Assembly (NCBI GenBank): GCA_023336875.1
Contig: JAMBLH010000005.1
Coordinates: 1 to 9,109, forward strand
Length of the DNA: 9,109 bases
Source: Actinomycetes bacterium
Lineage (GTDB): Bacteria > Actinomycetota > Acidimicrobiia > Spongiisociales > UBA5794
Direction: 5' to 3'
Translations under genes and position numbers: made by a program
Shown: one piece after another, positions 6,194-9,109 of the stretch
Numbering within the stretch: position 1 is the stretch's first letter
Layout of the letters: each line of letters opens with the position of its first letter
The notes under the pieces: generated by a model
What the model saw: the letters and a program-made list of their open reading frames with translations, nothing else
Told to the model about the DNA's origin: nothing
Databases searched by the model: none

Positions 6194-8932
6194 ATGTCAC
6201 TGACCACCCACATCGACGACACGTTGTTGCGAGGCGACATACGCCTTCTCGGTGGCCTGTTGGGTAAAGCGCTCGTGCGCCAACATGGCCAGGACCTGCT
6301 TGACCTAGTGGAGGCGGTACGAGGGCTCACGAAAACCGCCAGGGACTCATCCCGGCCGGTTGAGGCTGCGACCGCTGTAGAGCAATTGGCCGAACTCCTC
6401 GATGGAATCGACGTTGAATCCGCGATCCAGCTCGTCCGAGCCTTCTCGACATATTTTGCTCTTGCCAATGTCGCCGAACAGGTGCATCGTCTCGACGGAG
6501 GGAGCAATGCCACCGGCCTCTCCCACACGATCGACCTGATCCTCGAATCGGATGCCGATCACGAGACGACTCGCGACATCATCGAGAAGCTCGAGGTGCG
6601 GCCTGTGTTCACGGCACACCCCACTGAAGCTGTTCGTCGCTCGGTCCAATCGAAGACGATTGAGATCGCGTCACTCCTGGATCGACGCCGAGCTCGATCG
6701 GCGAGGCAATCGGACAGGGATCGGATCGACCGTCGTATCGCTGAGCTCATCGACGCCATGTGGCAGACAGATGAACTCAGAGTGGAACGGCCGACGCCAA
6801 CCGATGAAGCCCGCTCCGTCATCCACTTCTTCAGCGGCCTGTTCGCTTCAGCCGTACCGGACGTCTACAACGAGTTGGAGCATCAACTCGCGCGCCTCGG
6901 CGTCGAGATGTCCGCGACCGCGAAACCCCTCCATTTCGGCACATGGGTTGGAGGCGACAGGGACGGAAACCCCAATGTGACGCCGGCGCTCACCCTTGAG
7001 ATCCTCAAAGCCCAGCACGTCCACGCGGTTCGGAGCTTGATTACGATGGTTGAGTCTCTCGCAGCCGAACTCTCAACGTCCGATCGCATCGTCGACGTCA
7101 CTGAAGAACTCATCGAGTCTCTTGCAGCAGACGCGGTGAGATTCCCCGAGGTGCATTCACGGTTCACGAAGTTGTCCTCCGGTGAGCCGTATCGACAGAA
7201 GCTCGCGTTCATCCATCAGCGACTCATCAACACGCTTAACCGATTCGAGAGCGGCTCGGGCATTCATGGGGAGAACGAGTACACATCGGAGTACGAGCTG
7301 ATCGAAGAACTCGAGGTCATGCGCCGTTCGCTTTCACAGAACCACGGTGCCATGCTCGCGGGCGGTGCCATCACAAGGCTCATACACGTCGCTGCAGCCT
7401 TCGGCTTCCGATTCGCGGTGATGGATGTCCGAGAGCATGCTTTGAAACACCACGCCGCGTTAGGCGCGCTGTACTCGCTGGTCGGCATTGACTACGGGGC
7501 GTTGGATAGCGAAGAACGTCTTGCACTCCTCACGGCTGAGCTTGCCGGTCATAGGCCGATCTCCTCCACAGCCGCCACCTTGGAGGGAGAACCCGCGAAG
7601 ACGCTCGAGACGATGCGGACGATTCGCACAGCACAGGATCTTTACAGGACAGAGGTGATTGAGTCCTACATCATCTCTGAGACGACCGGACCCTTGGATA
7701 TTCTCGCCGCCATGGTTGTTGCGAGGGAAGCTGGCCTGATCGACACGCATGCCGGAGTAGCGCGGATCGGGTTCGTCCCCTTGTTCGAAACGATCGACGA
7801 GGTGCGAAGAGCAGGCGAACTGCTCAATGAGCTACTGAGTATCGACGAGTACAGGGATCACCTGCGACTGAGGGGCGACCTCCAGGAGGTCATGCTCGGG
7901 TACTCGGATTCGAACAAACACGCTGGCATCGCGACAAGCCAGTGGGAGCTGTACAGGGCATCACGGGATCTACGCGACGTTGCAAGGGACCACGGCGTCG
8001 AACTGAGACTCTTCCACGGTCGTGGGGGCACCGTAGGAAGAGGCGGAGGGCCAACCGAGGATGCCATACTCGCACAACCATGGGGAACGGTCGATGGTCG
8101 GATCAAGATCACCGAACAGGGCGAGGTGATCTCGGACAAATACTCCCTTGCAGTCCTTGCAAGGAGGAATCTGGAACTCACGGTTGCAGCAACGCTGCAG
8201 GCGTCCGTCCTCCATCGGACGTCGCGCCAACCGGACGACGTTCTTGCGGATTGGGATCAGATCATGACAACTGTGTCCGACACGGCATTCGAGTCATACC
8301 GAGCTCTGATCGACTCTGATGGCCTCATCCCCTACTTCACCGCGACGACGCCTGTGGACGAACTCGGCCAGATGAACATCGGGTCCAGACCGGCACGGCG
8401 CCCCGGCTCCGGTGAACTCTCCATCGAAGGCCTCAGGGCCATCCCATGGGTCTTCGGGTGGACACAGTCACGACAGATCGTGCCCGGATGGTTCGGCGTC
8501 GGATCGGGCCTTCAATCTGCGGCTGCCATCTATGGCGACGATGCCCTTGAGAACATGTACGAGGAGTGGCTGTTCTTCAGAACCTTCCTCTCCAATGTCG
8601 AGATGACACTCGCAAAGACCGACCTTACGATCGCTGCGAGATACGCCGCGCTCTCACCCTTGGAGCACGCTCCGATATTCGACATCATCAGAGCCGAGCA
8701 CGACAGAACCGTGGAAGCGGTCACTGCGATCACCGACACGGGTCTCGTCGACCGTGATCCCTCTCTCAAGCGCACGCTTGACGTGAGGGATCGATATCTC
8801 GACCCGATCAGCTACCTCCAGATCTCACTTCTGCGACGATCGAGAGAAACCGAAGTCACCGATCCCACCCTTCAGCGCGCCCTCCTTCTCACCATGAACG
8901 GTCTCGCCTCAGGCCTCCGAAACACGGGATGA
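6194..8932 (+). CDS. ppc: Phosphoenolpyruvate carboxylase
   Basis: This 912-residue cytosolic enzyme joins bicarbonate to phosphoenolpyruvate, giving oxaloacetate and phosphate, and refills the TCA cycle for aspartate-family synthesis. It is full length (E. coli 883). Conserved blocks in order are FTAHPTEAVRRS with catalytic H142 (139-150), HFGTWVGGDRDGNP (247-260), MLGYSDSNKHAG (567-578), the glycine loop FHGRGGTVGRGGGPT (607-621) with H608, R610 and R616, ITEQGE (639-644), NIGSRPARR (728-736), and RAIPWVFGWTQSRQIVPGW (748-766). The C terminus is the family's R-N-T-G; N910 corresponds to the asparagine of E. coli PEPC that binds the inhibitor aspartate. Here K808 (LAKTD) and an Arg in the DVRDRYLDP segment (863-871) appear to be the other ligands, so aspartate feedback is plausible. 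The ATG at 6194 lacks an SD and is probably leaderless. No frameshift is seen. Confidence 0.97.
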   Translation: MSLTTHIDDTLLRGDIRLLGGLLGKALVRQHGQDLLDLVEAVRGLTKTARDSSRPVEAATAVEQLAELLDGIDVESAIQLVRAFSTYFALANVAEQVHRLDGGSNATGLSHTIDLILESDADHETTRDIIEKLEVRPVFTAHPTEAVRRSVQSKTIEIASLLDRRRARSARQSDRDRIDRRIAELIDAMWQTDELRVERPTPTDEARSVIHFFSGLFASAVPDVYNELEHQLARLGVEMSATAKPLHFGTWVGGDRDGNPNVTPALTLEILKAQHVHAVRSLITMVESLAAELSTSDRIVDVTEELIESLAADAVRFPEVHSRFTKLSSGEPYRQKLAFIHQRLINTLNRFESGSGIHGENEYTSEYELIEELEVMRRSLSQNHGAMLAGGAITRLIHVAAAFGFRFAVMDVREHALKHHAALGALYSLVGIDYGALDSEERLALLTAELAGHRPISSTAATLEGEPAKTLETMRTIRTAQDLYRTEVIESYIISETTGPLDILAAMVVAREAGLIDTHAGVARIGFVPLFETIDEVRRAGELLNELLSIDEYRDHLRLRGDLQEVMLGYSDSNKHAGIATSQWELYRASRDLRDVARDHGVELRLFHGRGGTVGRGGGPTEDAILAQPWGTVDGRIKITEQGEVISDKYSLAVLARRNLELTVAATLQASVLHRTSRQPDDVLADWDQIMTTVSDTAFESYRALIDSDGLIPYFTATTPVDELGQMNIGSRPARRPGSGELSIEGLRAIPWVFGWTQSRQIVPGWFGVGSGLQSAAAIYGDDALENMYEEWLFFRTFLSNVEMTLAKTDLTIAARYAALSPLEHAPIFDIIRAEHDRTVEAVTAITDTGLVDRDPSLKRTLDVRDRYLDPISYLQISLLRRSRETEVTDPTLQRALLLTMNGLASGLRNTG

Positions 8933-8946
8933 AGCGACACGATCAC

Positions 8947-8967
8947 GTCCCCCCCTTCAGGGGGGAC
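8947..8967 (+). terminator. Strong G/C hairpin just after ppc, possible terminator or repeat end
   Basis: GTCCCCCC (8947-8954) and GGGGGGAC (8960-8967) pair perfectly over 8 bp around a 5-nt loop (CTTCA). The hairpin begins 14 nt after the ppc stop, where a terminator or 3'-end stabilising structure would be expected. It has no U-tract, so it is not a standard intrinsic terminator. It may instead be the first arm of the repeat element that follows, since a second G6 run at 8987-8992 could compete for the same C7 tract. Confidence 0.45.
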
Positions 8968-8986
8968 AGCAGAGCGAAGCGATGCA

Positions 8987-9096
8987 GGGGGGTCCGCGAG
9001 CCCGCGAGCCCGGTACGCGAGAGCTTGACTTGATTGATGCTGTTTGAAGCTGCCGCGAGCTGTGCCGTCATAGGCTCGCAGGCTCGCACTCCCCCC
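8987..9096. repeat. Imperfect long inverted repeat made of tandem 8-mers
   Basis: The left arm (8987-9010) is G6, TCC, then GCGAGCC-C-GCGAGCC. The right arm (9073-9096) is GGCTCGC-A-GGCTCGC, ACT, then C6. By eye 20 of 24 positions pair, with one mismatch in the 15-bp inner block and a 3x3 internal loop before the G6/C6 outer clamp; the loop is about 62 nt. Each arm is itself a tandem duplication: CCGCGAGC at 8994-9001 and 9002-9009, GGCTCGCA at 9073-9080 and 9081-9088. A third CCGCGAGC lies in the loop (9053-9060). The 177 bases after ppc contain no credible coding frame. Such palindromic G/C-rich modules are typical of dispersed intergenic repeats, but copies elsewhere cannot be seen here. 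Confidence 0.6.
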
Positions 9097-9109
9097 TCGA
9101 TCCTCGCTG

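Overview
The window looks like a chromosomal housekeeping segment from a fairly high-GC bacterium. Several starts lack a Shine-Dalgarno sequence and instead carry a TANNNT box 6-8 nt upstream, which fits leaderless transcription as is common in Actinobacteria. The 527-residue SerA of the long (ACT-ended) type fits that too. I would guess an actinobacterium, possibly an uncultured lineage, but nothing here fixes the taxon. I see no phage, transposase, CRISPR, tRNA or rRNA.

Left part (1-2282). On the minus strand lie a PaaI-like hotdog thioesterase cut by the window edge and, just upstream of it, ilvE (branched-chain aminotransferase). A 276-bp divergent spacer separates ilvE from pgpA on the plus strand (phosphatidylglycerophosphatase A). 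pgpA converges on a small minus-strand gene for a protein with an N-terminal hydrophobic stretch and a C-terminal zinc ribbon.

Middle (2359-6124). All genes are on the minus strand. A compact operon, tupB-tupC-tupA in transcription order (permease, ATPase, binding lipoprotein), encodes a tungstate-type ABC importer. The three genes overlap by 8 nt and 1 nt. After a 64-bp gap comes serA (D-3-phosphoglycerate dehydrogenase), then a 76-bp gap and the zinc-ribbon gene.

Right part (6125-9109). A 69-bp divergent control region separates tupB from ppc (phosphoenolpyruvate carboxylase, full length, plus strand). After ppc comes a structured non-coding stretch. It holds a perfect 8-bp G/C hairpin, then a larger imperfect inverted repeat built from tandem 8-mers and bounded by G6 and C6 tracts. 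It resembles an intergenic palindromic repeat and probably continues past the right edge.

Functionally, ppc, serA and ilvE feed amino-acid synthesis from central carbon: oxaloacetate supply, the committed step of serine synthesis and the last step of valine, leucine and isoleucine synthesis. The tup operon supplies an oxyanion for metal-cofactor enzymes that are not seen here. No wholly new system is evident. The points most worth a second look are the 3' repeat element, the mirrored tupB/ppc promoters and the orphan zinc-ribbon protein.
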